This document shows, piece by piece, positions 9,498 through 22,233 of a stretch of DNA of 64,000 nt. Origin of the DNA: Calamus simplicifolius (lineage: Eukaryota > Streptophyta > Magnoliopsida > Arecales > Arecaceae); contig UESW01005008.1 of the NCBI GenBank assembly GCA_900491605.1, positions 377,841 through 441,840 of the forward strand, written 5' to 3'. The number at the start of each line of letters is the position of its first letter. The first letter of the stretch is position 1. The position numbers were made by a program, and so were the translations under genes. A model generated the notes under the pieces. It made no database searches. It was not told the origin of the DNA and was given only the letters and a program-made list of their open reading frames with translations.

Positions 9498-12343
9498 CAC
9501 TCCTATCTCTTTTCCTCCTCTCTTTAGAAGAAGAAGAAGAATGGCTTCTTTGAGAACCAAGAAGCAGTGGTCTCTCCTCTTTAATAGCAGCGTAGTTACC
9601 GGAATTTTTAGGAAATAAATTCTTTTTAAAAGCTTCTACGAAGGAGAGATGGTTGAAGCCGGACGTGACGACCGCGTCATGAGGAAAGGGAGGGCCTGGT
9701 CTTTTTGTCCGGTTGGAAGGATTCCTCGAGGGGAGGCTTCGTGGAAGCTTCGTGGGATCCGAGGCCCGTCCGGCTTCGCGTTTGGACGACACGCGTCTGA
9801 AGGAAAGCCAGCATCGTGAGCCAACCTTCTCTGTTTTCGTCTCTATCATCGTAGCGGCGTGAAACTTGTGCGGCGTTGAGCGGTTTGAAATTTTTAGAGC
9901 TATTTTAACTCTTTTTTTTTTTTTTAAAGGTAGATATGATGTATAATAATGATGGCATATTATCAACGGCGGCTGAGACTTGGGTCGTAATTACGTGAGA
10001 GGTGAGTCTCTCCCGGACTTTGATTGATTTGATTTCATTCATGGTGATGTGAATATTGTGTGGTGTTGAGCGTTTGGACGTTTCCAGAGCTACTTTTTAC
10101 TTTGATATGCACGATGTATCGATAGATTAATTAATGAGCTTAACTTCAGGATGCATTCTAGATTTGTTGTTTGATTATTGAGTAGAAATATGAAGGCAAC
10201 GTTAACGTAATGATGATAGGAGATCAGACCATATCTCCAAAAAATAAAAAAAAAAAATAATAAAATCATTGGACTAGTACATTATAATCGGGCTTTAGAA
10301 GCTATGTGAAAGGTGAGTCAATATCCAACAATTTTGCATCATTTTTGTTTGATGTTATGCCAATGACGACGATGCTGATTAGATTTAAGGGGGCGGTGAT
10401 AATTAATAACGGTATGACATCAATGTCAACGATCGCCGCCAACCTCCACCGGTTAATTTGTGTTGACGTCGATTGATTGTTGCGCCAGCCGTGACATGGT
10501 GACAACCAAATTGTGCTTAATTATTGAGTGGTCTTAAATCTTTGTTTCATTGTTTATTTCTAGAATTGCTTTAAAAGGTTTTTCTTGAGATTTATTTGGA
10601 TTAAAAAAGAGTGTGCATTTGGATTATAAGAATGTATAAAGAGAAGGGCTCTGTCTTGTCTTATATGTAGAGCTTGACTTGGTGGCTGCATCTAAATAAG
10701 AAATTTCCACTTGCATCATGGCTGTTGTGCATTAATAATTTAAATTGTGAGGTGCAATTTGTTGCACTCTATTAATTTTAAATTATATTTAAAATATTTA
10801 CATAAAAAGATGTAGTTTGAAATCTCTAGTTCAGATACCAGCAGCCAATCTAAGAAACATTAATTAAAAAAAATAATAGATTGGAGGATAAGAGAAAAAT
10901 ATGTAGATTAAAGAAAGAGCATCATTTTTATTAATTTTTGAATTTTAAAAATATATCAACTTGTTGAAAATGCGGATAAGAGAAAGATAAAGATTTTTTT
11001 TTTTAAATGATAGTCCAATTAATTTTAATTGTGTAAAAGAAAGTGTATAAAGAGAGATATATGCATGCATGCATGCAGGTATGTGTGTGTAACTTTCTTA
11101 TCATCATCATTATTTTTAGAATAGAGAAAACAAAGGTATTTTGATTGTAAAAATTAATAGACAAAATCTAAGAAATAATATCATCCTTTTTTTAATAATT
11201 TAGTATCAACAATCATCACAAACTAATTAAAATTAAAAATTTGAATTCCAAATTCAATGACGTGCTTTGCCTATCACAAGGATCAATATGGGTTGGTATT
11301 CGGTGATCAAATCGGTTCTAAGGTAAAATCTTTTTTTTTAATCTTGTTTGACGCATGTCTAATACCTAGTGGCTAAAAGATTTTTCTCTTAATTATATTT
11401 AATAAAAAATGTATATATAGATATAGTACTTATTCATTGATTTAATACTTGAGATGTCTTGGAAAAAATGCTAGATAATTTATAAAATCTACTTGAAGTC
11501 TTATTTGATTTTGAAGAACATTAAAAATAATAATTAAAAATGAGAGAAAATGCTATATCTAAGATTTGGATCTTGAAATAACCCTATTAATGCTTAGATC
11601 TGAATCATCCCAACTCCATTTGATTGGATTAACTTTGGTTCTTTGGTTGCCTTAATCTGTTGTTGGTCCCCACTCTCAATTATCCTTCTTCTTTAACTTA
11701 CTTTACTAAAATGGATCATGATATTAAGGAATTATAAATCATGTTGCATCTAGGAGCCATTTGGCTTTTGGATCCTTGTAGGTGACTCATTGTGTCCAAT
11801 TCTAAATTCAAATCACTTATTTATAAGCAGGATGATTTAAATGTACTCCGAAAGTAACCAAATTTAAAGTAAGCAATGGTCAGCTTTCTTTCAGCCCTTT
11901 GAATTTCACATTGATGAATATCGATACAAATGAGTTGCTTGGCCTTGGACTCTTTTGCCATAGTGGAACATGGAGTCCATTTTAGCCTAATTTCAAAAGC
12001 AAACAAGGACCCTTTCTTGAAACCCTAAGCTAGTCAAGATAATTGGGCAACTTCAAATCCAGTCACTCATGAAATGAGAGGAGGTTAAAATCCTTTTTTA
12101 AGTTAGGCTTATAGAGGTAGTTCCAATGTTCTAACAATTATCAACTCAAAAAAAAACCCTAACAATCTTAGCTCGAGAATCACATTCAAGCCGAGACCCT
12201 TCTTGCAGGTGATTCACAAGTTGAGCCTTGTGATTGGAACCCAAGTCTTACTTGGGTCCAATCCTTTCCGGCTTTAATTTGTTCATCTGGCACATTCATT
12301 AATTCGCTTAATGTTACAAATGCGACATAATAGTTTATCCATC
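9498..12343. other. EF-hand gene 5' flank and AT-rich spacer
   Basis: Just upstream of the EF-hand start lies a CT/GAA-rich leader (about 9510-9545). Beyond it the sequence is AT-rich with A and T runs. No ORF of convincing quality, tRNA or complete transposon was seen. Confidence 0.5.
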
Positions 12344-12814
12344 AAACCCTAAAAACCCTAAACCCTAAGCCTAAAACCCTAGACCCCTTACATCCTAAAC
12401 CCTTTAAAAACCTTACACCTTAAACCCTTAACCTCTAAACCTTAAACCCTAAACATCCTTAAAAACCCTAAACCCTAAACCCTAAGTCTTAAACCCTAAA
12501 CATCCTTAAAAACCCTAAACCCTAAATGTCCTATAACCTTAAAACCTAAACCTTACCCTAAAACTTTAAACCCTAACACTAAAAAATACTAAACTCATAA
12601 ACCCTAAAACCCTAAACCCACTAAAAAATCCTAAACTTGTAAACCCTAAAATCCTAAACCCTAACACTTAACCCCTAATCCCTAAACCTCAAAACACTAA
12701 AACCTAAAACCCAAAACCCTAAAGTCCTAAACCCTAAAAAACCTTATACTCTAAACCCTTAAAAACTTAAAAATCCTAAATCCTAAATTCTAAACCCTAA
12801 ATCCTAAACCCTAT
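12344..12814. repeat. Interstitial telomere-like repeats (degenerate CCCTAAA)
   Basis: About 470 bp of AAACCCTAAACCCTAA with variants such as AAAAACCCTAA, CATCCTTAAAAACCC and TCCTAAACC. The plant telomere unit CCCTAAA is recognisable throughout. It is scrambled rather than in clean 7-bp register and lies between unique sequences, so this is an internal block and not a chromosome end. Confidence 0.9.
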
Positions 12815-15800
12815 AAAACAAAAGTAGTTGAGCTACCACTTTGCTTAACATTTGTTAGTGGTTCGTAGGAGGCTCAAAATGTCCTTCCAATTTTCTTGTT
12901 TATCTTTAGTGGGTCACCAAATTTAGGAATGACACAAAGAGTTATTTTGAATGAGTGATAATTAAAAAATAATAAAATGTGATTTAAAGATTGATGGCTT
13001 CAAGTTTCAAATAATTAGGTCCAAAATGATCAAATCTTTAATAGAAATTAGATATTTTAATACATAATATTTATACAAGAATCAAGCATATGAAAAATAA
13101 AAAAATTAATTAAAAAATAATTAATAATTAAGGGGACTTGAATAAGAATTGTGCAACTAATTATAAGGGACGGGTCATCGAGTTGCAGCTTCTTAAATCT
13201 TAGATAATTTCTTGGGTATGAACAACATGTTTGATGAAGGAGAATAGGGGAAAAATTGAGTTTTTTTCTTTTTGTTTTGGAATGAAAAATCCTAAACCCT
13301 CTTTGCTCTTCTCTCTCCGGCTAGAAGTGTTAGAAGCAACAAGGCCGGGTCGCTTAGATCATCATTCAATATATCTGTGCCTCTTCCTCCTTCATCATTT
13401 AACTAACAAGAATTCATTCTTGTTCTCCGAAATCTTCAGGGTTGTTCTTGAAGGAATCGATTCGATGCTTCTCGCATCATGTTTTCTCTTAGTTCTAGAT
13501 GTTAGTTTAATGGTTGATTCAATGGTAAATCTCTAAAACCTCTTCTATTTTTTTTTTTTTTTTTCCTCCAAACAAATTATGTACAATTGGATTGATTGCC
13601 ATCTTCTCCCATAAAGAAATGTTGGGGCTTTTTTTTAATGGATTTTGTCCGCATCATGATTTGGAATCTGTGTCTTCCCCCATTTCTTTTCACCCCTTTT
13701 GGGTTTCCAATGCTATTCCTTAACCTAATTTAATATGTGAATCTATGCCCAGTGTTTTTCTATTGTAGACCGCAGCCTCCCAGTTAACTTTGTTCTTATC
13801 ATTGTAATATTTTTTGAACAACCCATAGCTTGTTTGGTTAGTAAATCTTGTTCCTCTTCTTGAGTTTTTTTAGTAGTAACTTAACTAAATTCTCTATCTC
13901 CCTTATCGTTTTGGTTTATACCGGCCATGTTTCGTTTTGGTTTCTAATCATTTTCAGAGTTTGGGTAAGAATGTCTTGCATTGAGTTCTTGACTTGGAAT
14001 CTAACTAAAATGGATTCTTATTTATTAAATGGTGAATAGGTAAAAAGCAGTGGTTAGCTTTTAAGAAAATAAAAACATCTCGTATAAATGTCAAGGAGGG
14101 AGTCGTAAAGGATAACTCATATGTAATGGGATTGACTCATTGATTATGGTTATATTCAGGTGATTTTTCAAAACTTTAGGAACCTCTGATCATTTCCATG
14201 ATTCATCAACACTTCATAGATATAAAGTATTCCTCCCAATCATTCAACTTTCACCTTTGAAGTCAGTAGATAATGGGATTGCAGGATCTATGTACTCCCA
14301 TGATTTCTTCAACTTTTCATCCATCTGCTTCAATCCTTTTGATGCACGGTGGGAGATACTATGCAGATGAGTTGATTGGCAATCTAAACAGGCTTATATC
14401 TTGTGCTTTTGCAACATGCCTACCGTGCCAGATCTCTTTTCTTTTCTTATCCATAAGAGTTTTGCCGAAGTATGAACTTGCTGAACCGCTTCTAAGCCTT
14501 GACCTTGTGACCATTATTTATGGATTGTAGTAGCAGTGGAGAGGGTTGCTTGACTTGGCACAATTTCTTGTCAATCATTGGACTCATTGCTTTACTCTTC
14601 TGATATTGAAAGCTGATATAGGCAGGTTAAACATAGAATTGCAAAGCTTTTGACCAGGAGGCCCTGTTTTTATTGTATCTACCACCACTAAATTACCATG
14701 ATCTTCTCTGGACTCTAATTCTGTTCTTCCTCATCTGGCATTTCTCGCATATCTCAAAATAGTTACCTACTCTCTCTAGTAATATCTTTCATCAAAACTT
14801 AATTCTTTGATCAATTTCTACATGATCAAGGAGACATTGATAATATGAGAAAGTTAATGAAAAAGCTGAAGCTCTAACGATGGAGAAAACTGGTATCTAT
14901 GCAAATGATAATTTTTTTTATAATTTTGTTATAGCTATTATGGATAATTATCTTCAAAACCAAACTGAACGAAGAAAAAGGATTCATGTAACTAGCTTTA
15001 ACTAGTTTGAGATTAAGATTTTGTTATTGTAGTTATTATAGTTAATCATCTTATGTTTGAAAGTTCTATCAAAAGATATCAAAGTGAAATTCTGGACCCT
15101 TTTGGTTTGTAGAAAGCAGCAATCATTATTTGATCCCTTGGTCCAATCTACATCATGTATTATTGGTCTAAGAAATTTTGGACAAAATGTGTTAAATGAA
15201 GAGAGAGTCTACCATCTTTTCTTAAATTTTACATATTTGATTGATATTACGTTTCATGCTATAGGCCTATAAATGAAGATCTATCAATAGTTATCTATCT
15301 TTTAGTGATGTGATTTTCAAAATTTAGATGATTGCTAGTTGCCTTCTACCCTAAGCCCTTTTGTAATCTTTCACTGTCTAATTCAGTAATCTTCTAATCT
15401 TCACCAATAGAATAGTAAAAATCAGAAGGTCTTGAATCTCATTTGGTGTGCATTAATGAGACATTCTTTAGAATGTTTGGTACCTTTGAAAGTTGGCTAC
15501 TCTTCAACTTTATGCAAATATGTAAATATTTAACAATTGAAAAATCTGCCACCTATCTCTACCTTAACCTTGACAAGCTTGTGAGGTGCTTATTTATTTC
15601 TAAGCTTATAGTTTGTGTGTGTATAAAATTTGACTTGGCTATGCTTGAGTGAATCATCACTCTGATTTGATTAGGTTTAGATTGGATGATGAGGGCCCAA
15701 CATCGATGATCCAAGTCGTTAGATGTAACTTATCATTTCTAAAATACTTAAACATTAAAAATCATATGATTTAAAGATCTTTATTTCATGCATCAAGTGG

Positions 15801-16806
15801 TTAAAAAAATGCACTGTTTTATATTGTTTAAATTGTCTACTTTTTTAACCATTTGATATATATGCTAGAAATCTTCAAATCACATAATTTTTAATGTTAA
15901 AATATTTCAAAGGCAATGCATTACATTCAATAGCTAGGACCATTGATGCGAGACCCTCATCAACCAATCTATTCCTTGTGAACTTAAGTGAATATCTATT
16001 AATGCAGCCAAGTCTCTCTTTCACTCTCTCTAGGAAGAAGAACAGTATAGCATAGTCTATTGTAGTCAATTGATTACTGGCTTTAAAGAAATTTAATTTA
16101 TGCTATATGAAGTGAAATCAGTGATAATTTATGAAATTATAAAATTTTTTAGCATATTTATAGGATCACATAAACAATAACAACAAAGTTTTAATCTGAA
16201 AATAGTTAGGATTAGTTTTTAGGATCACATGATATGGCTGCATATAATAGTTGTATACTTTTTTTTCTTTTTTTTAAAAAAATTATTTATTGGTATATGT
16301 CGAAGAATAATGTTCAGAGATTTTCAACAACCTTGTATTGATTCTAAAAGAAAAAAAATAGTTATATGCTTTTCATGCAACCCTCTTGGCTCCAGATAAG
16401 TATTAGAGAGACTAGATCTTGCTTTGTCTGAGGTGCAACAAGATTTTTACTCCATATCTTTATTATTGACGAGCATTAAAAGTTTCATTTTTTATTTAAA
16501 TGGAGTCTATTAAGTGTTTCACATTTGGCATCTTGTTCTTTGATAATATAACATTGCATTATGACCATTGATAACTTGTTTGAGCCTATCTATTGGACTC
16601 ATAACATAAAGTTGCCGAGAAAACTGCTTATGGTCATGAGTATCATTAAGAAAGAGTCTTTAGCTGTTAATTTACTCAGTAAGACAGAAGCATCAATATT
16701 GCAACTTTGATTATTCTGAGTGAAGTAAACTGGGTTCCAAAAATGTAATCTGAATATGGTTGTTTTGGTAAGTTTGAAACATGCCTTTGCCATTACCAAA
16801 TTATTG
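12815..16806. other. Long AT-rich spacer, no gene recognised
   Basis: Short open frames occur (for example 13231-13536 and 14273-14530) but none shows known motifs, and the codon make-up is like the surrounding AT-rich DNA. A CT-rich stretch at 13290-13420 could be an old 5' leader; I cannot support a gene there. Confidence 0.4.
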
Positions 16807-17365
16807 AAGGATTCGTTAATAATCTTCATACTAGAGTTTATGTCACCCTAATTTTTCTCACATTCTCTATTATCACTTGTTGTCGATGATGAGAATTATT
16901 TAATACATGATGTGAGGTCTTATTACCTGCTAATTATTCTGAACAAGGTGAAGAAATTTTTACTTGCTGATCTTGTAGGAGTCTTCTTTCTTTTAGGATA
17001 CATCATATTTACTTATCCAACTTATTTGGTGGAGCCATGTTTATGTCTTGAAGCACTTCCACCATCCTCTCATATGTTTCATGATTTCACTAATAATCTT
17101 CATACCGGAGCCTATGTGACCCCAAATCTTCTCACATTCTCTTTTATTAATTGTTGTCGATGATGAGAATTATTTAATACATGATGTGAGGTCTTATTAC
17201 CTGCTAATTGTTCCGAATAAGGTGAAGAAACTTTTGCTTGCTGATCTTGTAGGAGGCTTCTTTCTTTCAGGGTACTTCATGATTACTTAATCCAACCTAT
17301 TTGGTGGAGCCATATTTATGTCTTGAAGCGCTTGCACTATCCTCCAATCTGTTTCATGATTTAAC
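16807..17365. repeat. 274-bp tandem duplication, two copies
   Basis: TGTCGATGATGAGAATTATT at 16881 recurs at 17155. Matching continues on both sides (CTTCATACTAGAG/CTTCATACCGGAG, GGTGGAGCCAT, TATGTCTTGAAGC). The two copies differ by scattered substitutions, so the duplication is not recent. Neither copy encodes a recognised product. Confidence 0.85.
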
Positions 17366-18330
17366 TATTACAAAATCATCTATAGCCCTTCTAAATTAAA
17401 GTGACAGGACTGATTCAGGAAAGATCACATGTATTTGGATGAGTTTTGGATGGAGGTGGGGGATCACACATACAACCTAGATGGGTTCAGTTTTAAAGAA
17501 ATTTGGATGAGTTGTTAACATTGGCATCGCAGGTGGGCGTGTACTAGTTTGGGTTTCTCTCCCACAATTGGGTTTAGTTTTTTTGTTTTTTGTTGTATTA
17601 GTTGAAGAGAAGTCAAGAAATTGACGTCCAACCTTTCTAGCCGCCCTTATCAAAATTGTGATTAGGCTTTTTGCCCTTTAATTTCATCTTCTTTCTCACT
17701 AATATGCTATGATATTAAACAATTAAAACTTTTTAATATTTCAAGAAAAACCTATTTTCTCTTTATCATGTTTGTATATAGAGATAGATTTGGCTAAATT
17801 CAAATACAGCTAAGTTCAGAATCTAATCATCTTCCTCACTATTAAATCTATATAGATTTTAGAGCATTCCATTTTTTTCAATTCATCCTTAAATTTACAT
17901 AGTTCATGAATCTTAAATTTTAAATTAACTATACTTATTTTTTATTTTATCAATACTTTAAAGAATTATAGATTATCTTGTACATCTTTTTTTTTTTGAT
18001 TTACGCACTTGTTAAGCATTCTAGTAAAATGGAATATGTAAATCTAAATGATTCTTTAAAAAATCTTTTAACATTATTTGCAATGAATTATATATCATGA
18101 GTTGTTATAGTCGCCCTTTGCTAGAAATTTAATTTTTTTTAACATTTATATAGTTTTAAATGGATTATATAATTCATTTTTTGCAATGAATTATACACCA
18201 CCCTTGCGTCAAGCTATATTAATTTTGTTATTCTGATTCAGAACACTTTTTGAACTCACTTAATAATAGATTGAAGCCTACTTAGTTTAAATTCACTTTT
18301 AGCTTTCTTAGTATTTCTCTGTCCATAATT
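17366..18330. other. AT-rich spacer upstream of PPR gene
   Basis: Apart from poly(T) tracts nothing definable was seen. The last part merges into the PPR gene promoter. Confidence 0.45.
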
Positions 18331-18366
18331 CAGCCCACGGGTTAACGATGCTTAGGCCCAGCCCAC
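18331..18366 (+). promoter_or_regulatory. Site II-type (TGGGCY) promoter motifs
   Basis: CAGCCCACG at 18331 and AGGCCCAGCCCAC at 18354-18366 contain three reverse-complement TGGGCY motifs about 200-240 bp before the PPR start codon. Clustered site II motifs are common in plant promoters of housekeeping and organelle-related genes. A regulatory role here is inferred. Confidence 0.5.
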
Positions 18367-18568
18367 TTCCTTCGTCCGCCAAGAGCGAGGCTGCCCCTTC
18401 GACTAGGGCCGGAGTATGCGAAGGGTGATGTTTCTGGTGGCGTCTTATTCTCACCCGAAGGTAATCTTTTTTTTGTTTGTTTTTTTTTTAAGGTAGATAA
18501 CTTTAACCACGCTCGCGCGACGGCCTCCTTGTCGCGGCAACGTTCGCTTCGCTCCAGGCTTCCTTGCC

Positions 18569-21017
18569 ATGCCCGCTCTCGCCATGGAGCTCCATTTCAT
18601 CGGTTTCGCTGACCTCCCGTTATCGTCCTTTTCCTACCGTTCTAAGCTTATCCCTTGCCCTTTCCTTGAGAAGGGGAAGAGGCGGCGGAAGCGGCCGCCG
18701 GTCTTTCTTGTGAGGGCGGCGAAGCGGCGCTCTCCCTCGAACGGGCTTCAGAAGGAGCCGAAGCGGGCTCTATCCCGGATTCTGAGGACGGAGGCCGCCA
18801 TCCTTGGGGTGGAGCGGAAGGCCGGCTCCGCCAAGTCTACCAACCTCTGGCCCAGAGCCGTTCTAGAGGCGCTGGACGACTCCATCTCCAATAACCGATG
18901 GGAGTCGGCTCTTAAGGTCAACAGTTCTCTTCTTTTCTCTGGTTTTTTCGGCGAATTTGTTGATGAGTTCTGTTCGTTTTCTGCCCCAATTTTGCTGATT
19001 TTCAAAATATTAATCAGTTTTATTTTTTCGCATTCCGAAGGCATTTTACTCTTTACATGTGCGATCTGTGTAATATAGTCTGGAGGTAGTTATTAATTTT
19101 ATGCTCTTTTTTTTTTTTCGCTTCATCGTGTGGCAATTTTATAGTAATTTGGGCGGCTCTCTTCGTCGCTTGTATTCTATTGCGATCCCTAATCATTGAG
19201 AATTTGGGATAAATGTGATCCCTTCAAGGGGATCACACCTTCAGATGCTTTGAGAGGGTTAGACCTCCTACTTTGAAGGGTTGAACCTTCAAAGAAAAAA
19301 ATCAATAATGTTATTTATCCTTGAAATTCAGAAAGGCTGGTATATGTTTATAAGGTTGAAATCTTAGTTATTCAATAAAAACCTAAAGAAAATCCCATAA
19401 TGTAACCAATCCATAACTAAGAAAATAAATCATTGATAAAGATTAGAAGTTTTCTTAATAACTAAATCCTTGAAATCAAAAGAATCTTATAAATTTGAAA
19501 GGGTTTTCAAAATTAGAGAATCCTATCATATTCTTGGATAAAGCTGACTTCTTTGTTTTCTTAGTATGCATTTACCTTTGGAGGGCAGCATCGAATATGC
19601 TGTAATTTTAGATACTCTGTGTTTAGCCGCAGTGCATTTCAGTGTGTTTAGCTCCAATGCATTTCAGTTCCTATATTATCTTTAGATTTTTTATTTATTG
19701 AGAAAATTGGTGTTGTCGTTTGAATTAGATTTCTTGGCATTTGACATTTTATAGTTAATTTTCAGCTGCAAATCATTTTTCTTTCTATATGGTGGTATTA
19801 TCTTCGAACTGCAGTTATGATAAGTGCTATGGCTATGACTCTTGCCCCTTCCCTGTCATTCCATATCTCTAATGGAATAATTGTGATTCTTTTATTTACT
19901 ATAGATCTTTGGATTGCTTCGTAAACAACATTGGTATGAACCAAAATCTCAAACCTATGCAAAGCTTTTGACAATGCTGGGAAAGTGTAAGCAGCCCGAG
20001 CATGCAACCTTGCTCTTCCGTGTCATGCTTTCCGAGGGGCTCAGACCGACAGTGGATGTTTACACATCACTTGTAGGTGCATATGGCCACAGTGGTCTCA
20101 TAGATCAGGCAATCCATACTATTGATGAGATGAAAACCATTTCTGATTGCAAACCAGATGCATACACTTATACAGTCCTTATCAATTGCTGTAGCAAATT
20201 GCACCGCTTTGATCAGATTCCTGCATTGCTTGCTGAAATGTCCTATTTGCAGATTGACTGCAGCACTGTTACATACAATACAATTATTGATGGGTATGGT
20301 AAAGCTGGGATGCTAGAAGAAATGGAGAATTATCTATCTGATATGCTCGAAAGTGGAAAATGTTTGCCCGATATATTTACGATGAACTCTATTATCTGGG
20401 CATATGGCAACAGTGGAAGAATTGACAAAATGGAAAGATGGTATGAGGAGTTTCAGCACATGGGCATTGAGCCTGATGTACAGACATTTAATATCTTGAT
20501 CAAATCATATGGCAAAGCTGGCACGTATGAAAAGATGGGATTAGTTATGAAATTTATGAAGAAACGGTTTTTCCCTCCCAATGTTGTAACTTTCAATTTA
20601 GTAATAGAATGTTTTGGTAGAATAGGGGACATTGAGAAGATGGAATACTTTTTCCAGTTGATGAAAATTCAAGGAGTCAAGCCTAATTCGATCACTTACT
20701 GCTCGGTTGTCAGTGGATATAGCAAAGCTGGGCTTTTGGATAAGGTTCCCGCAGTTATCAGGCAAGCAGAGAACACTGATGTTGTCTTGGGCACACCTTT
20801 TTTCAACTGTGTAATCAGTGCATATGGTCAGGCTGGAGAGGTGAAAATAATGGAAGAAATGTTTTTGCTTATGAAGGAAAAGAATTGCAAACCTGATTAC
20901 ATCACTTTTGCAACAATGATTCAAGCATATAATGCTTTGGGTATGGATGAAGCTGCCCGAGAGTTAGAGACCAAATTGCACAAAAAAGAAAACAAACTTC
21001 TGGTAATTCTCTTCTAG
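18569..21017 (+). CDS. P-class pentatricopeptide repeat protein, At3g53170-like
   Basis: Two exons: 18569-18916 (116 codons, ending ...ALK before a GT donor) and 19905-21017 (after TTTACTATAG). Splicing is phase 0 and gives 486 residues, close to the roughly 500 residues I recall for Arabidopsis At3g53170. Exon 1 starts with a Ser/Arg-rich, probably organelle-targeting leader; a second Met lies five codons in. Exon 2 opens IFGLLRKQHWYEP and holds about ten 35-residue PPR motifs, recognisable from VYTSLVGAYG, TYNTIIDGYGKAG, TFNILIKSYGKAG and TYCSVVSGYSKAG. PPR proteins bind organellar RNA for processing, editing or translation. There are no E/DYW extensions. The last codons after KENKLL cross a possible GT donor (21003), so a further 3' exon is possible. 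Site II motifs upstream suit a constitutive organelle gene. Confidence 0.9.
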
Positions 21018-21036
21018 AATACTTTAGCAGATCTTG

Positions 21037-21074
<38 letters not shown>
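21037..21074. repeat. (CA)n microsatellite
   Basis: About 19 CA units, 20 bp after the PPR stop codon, probably in its 3' untranslated region. Confidence 0.95.
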
Positions 21075-21076
<2 letters not shown>

Positions 21077-21289
21077 TAACTTGACTAATTGATGTTCATT
21101 TGAAGCCAATCATCATAACTGTGTCCATGCTTGGTTTTTTTTTTCCTCCACCATTTAAAAGGGTCTTTCTTGAAATGGTCATTGTTCTTTTTTCAACGGT
21201 ATTATTGAATCATGAGGTTGTGTCAACTAGATGTGTTTGTTCTTCCATATTCGCTAGTCTTAAATTCTTCTTACACAATTTCTGTTGCA

Positions 21290-21459
21290 ACAGAGTCCCA
21301 AGCTCCACCCAAATCCATCACACAGGCTTGCAACATGTCCTCCAGAATCTGTATGGTCCTCTCTGATTGTCCATCTGACTGGGGATGATAGGCAGTACTG
21401 AAGTTTAGTTTGGTTCCCATGGCCTTATGAAGATTCTTCCAAAACTGGGACACAAACCT
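21290..21459 (-). pseudogene. Ty3/gypsy chromovirus integrase fragment
   Basis: The minus strand encodes about 56 residues of the integrase catalytic core, including STAYHPQSDGQSERTIQ with the catalytic Glu and then LEDMLQACV. This motif is typical of chromovirus-type gypsy integrases rather than the Tat-type integrase at 58.5-59.3 kb. Only this piece is present. It lies about 270 bp past the PPR stop codon, so it is an inert insertion scar or small captured fragment. Confidence 0.85.
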
Positions 21460-21507
21460 AGATGACAGGCAGTACTGAAGTTTAGTTTGGTTCCCATGGC
21501 CTTATAA
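21384..21507. repeat. Local 77-bp duplication within integrase scar
   Basis: GGCAGTACTGAAGTTTAGTT with flanks occurs at 21384-21427 and again at 21461-21505. The second copy repeats the first part of the integrase fragment. Confidence 0.85.
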
Positions 21508-21529
21508 ATTATTTAATTTATGAACTGTG

Positions 21530-22233
21530 AACTTACAGTTAAATATAATTATGTTAATTTGGCAAAATCATGTTATTACTATGATAATATGTAATTATGA
21601 TAATGACAGTAAAACTTTATGTGTCGCCGCGGTTCTCACATGACAGATTATCATATGACAGATTCTCACATTATCACATGACAGATTATCACATGACAGA
21701 TGACAGAATACTGGTACCAGGACCCTTCCTCTTGGGGGATATTTAAGAGTGATACACATGATGTGTATTGTAGGGCCGTGGGACACATAAAAATAATAAT
21801 AATGACAGTATAAACAATTTTGTTTACATCGCATATATTCTAGTAATTGTTATTGAATTAAGTTTCAAATTAATTGATCTAATGATATGAACCTGATGAT
21901 AGCATGATAAATGAAATTTTAAAATTATATTAGGCTTACTTATTGAGTGTGAGCTCATAAAATTCTCATAATGTTTTTCAGAGCCTCAGGAATGAAGAAG
22001 GATAATTGAGATAGGAGTTTCTATCAAGAAGACTTAGTTTTATTATATTGATTTAGTTCAGATTTGCTTGTGTGTAGGGCAGGTAGTCCAAGACTGATAA
22101 TTATGGTTTGTAATAAATCAGGGATGTGAATTTTGCTTTATATTGAATTATGTGATGAAGTTCGAGACGCCTTGCATGCCTGGCATGCGGCGGGTTATCA
22201 TCCTAGTTCAAATTTTGGGATTGGGGCGTGACA
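21530..22233 (+). mobile_element. Probable chromovirus LTR remnant
   Basis: The segment ends GGGATTGGGGCGTGACA, the 3' end typical of plant chromovirus LTRs, and is preceded by a block around 21950 resembling their R-U5 region (TGAGTGTGAGCTCATAAAAT). A short array of CACATGACAGATTATCA-like units at 21635-21705 lies inside. The left edge is not resolved and no partner LTR was found. Confidence 0.45.

Noticed and set aside
12344..12814. True chromosome end
   Set aside because: Unique sequence continues on both sides and the repeat register is degenerate.
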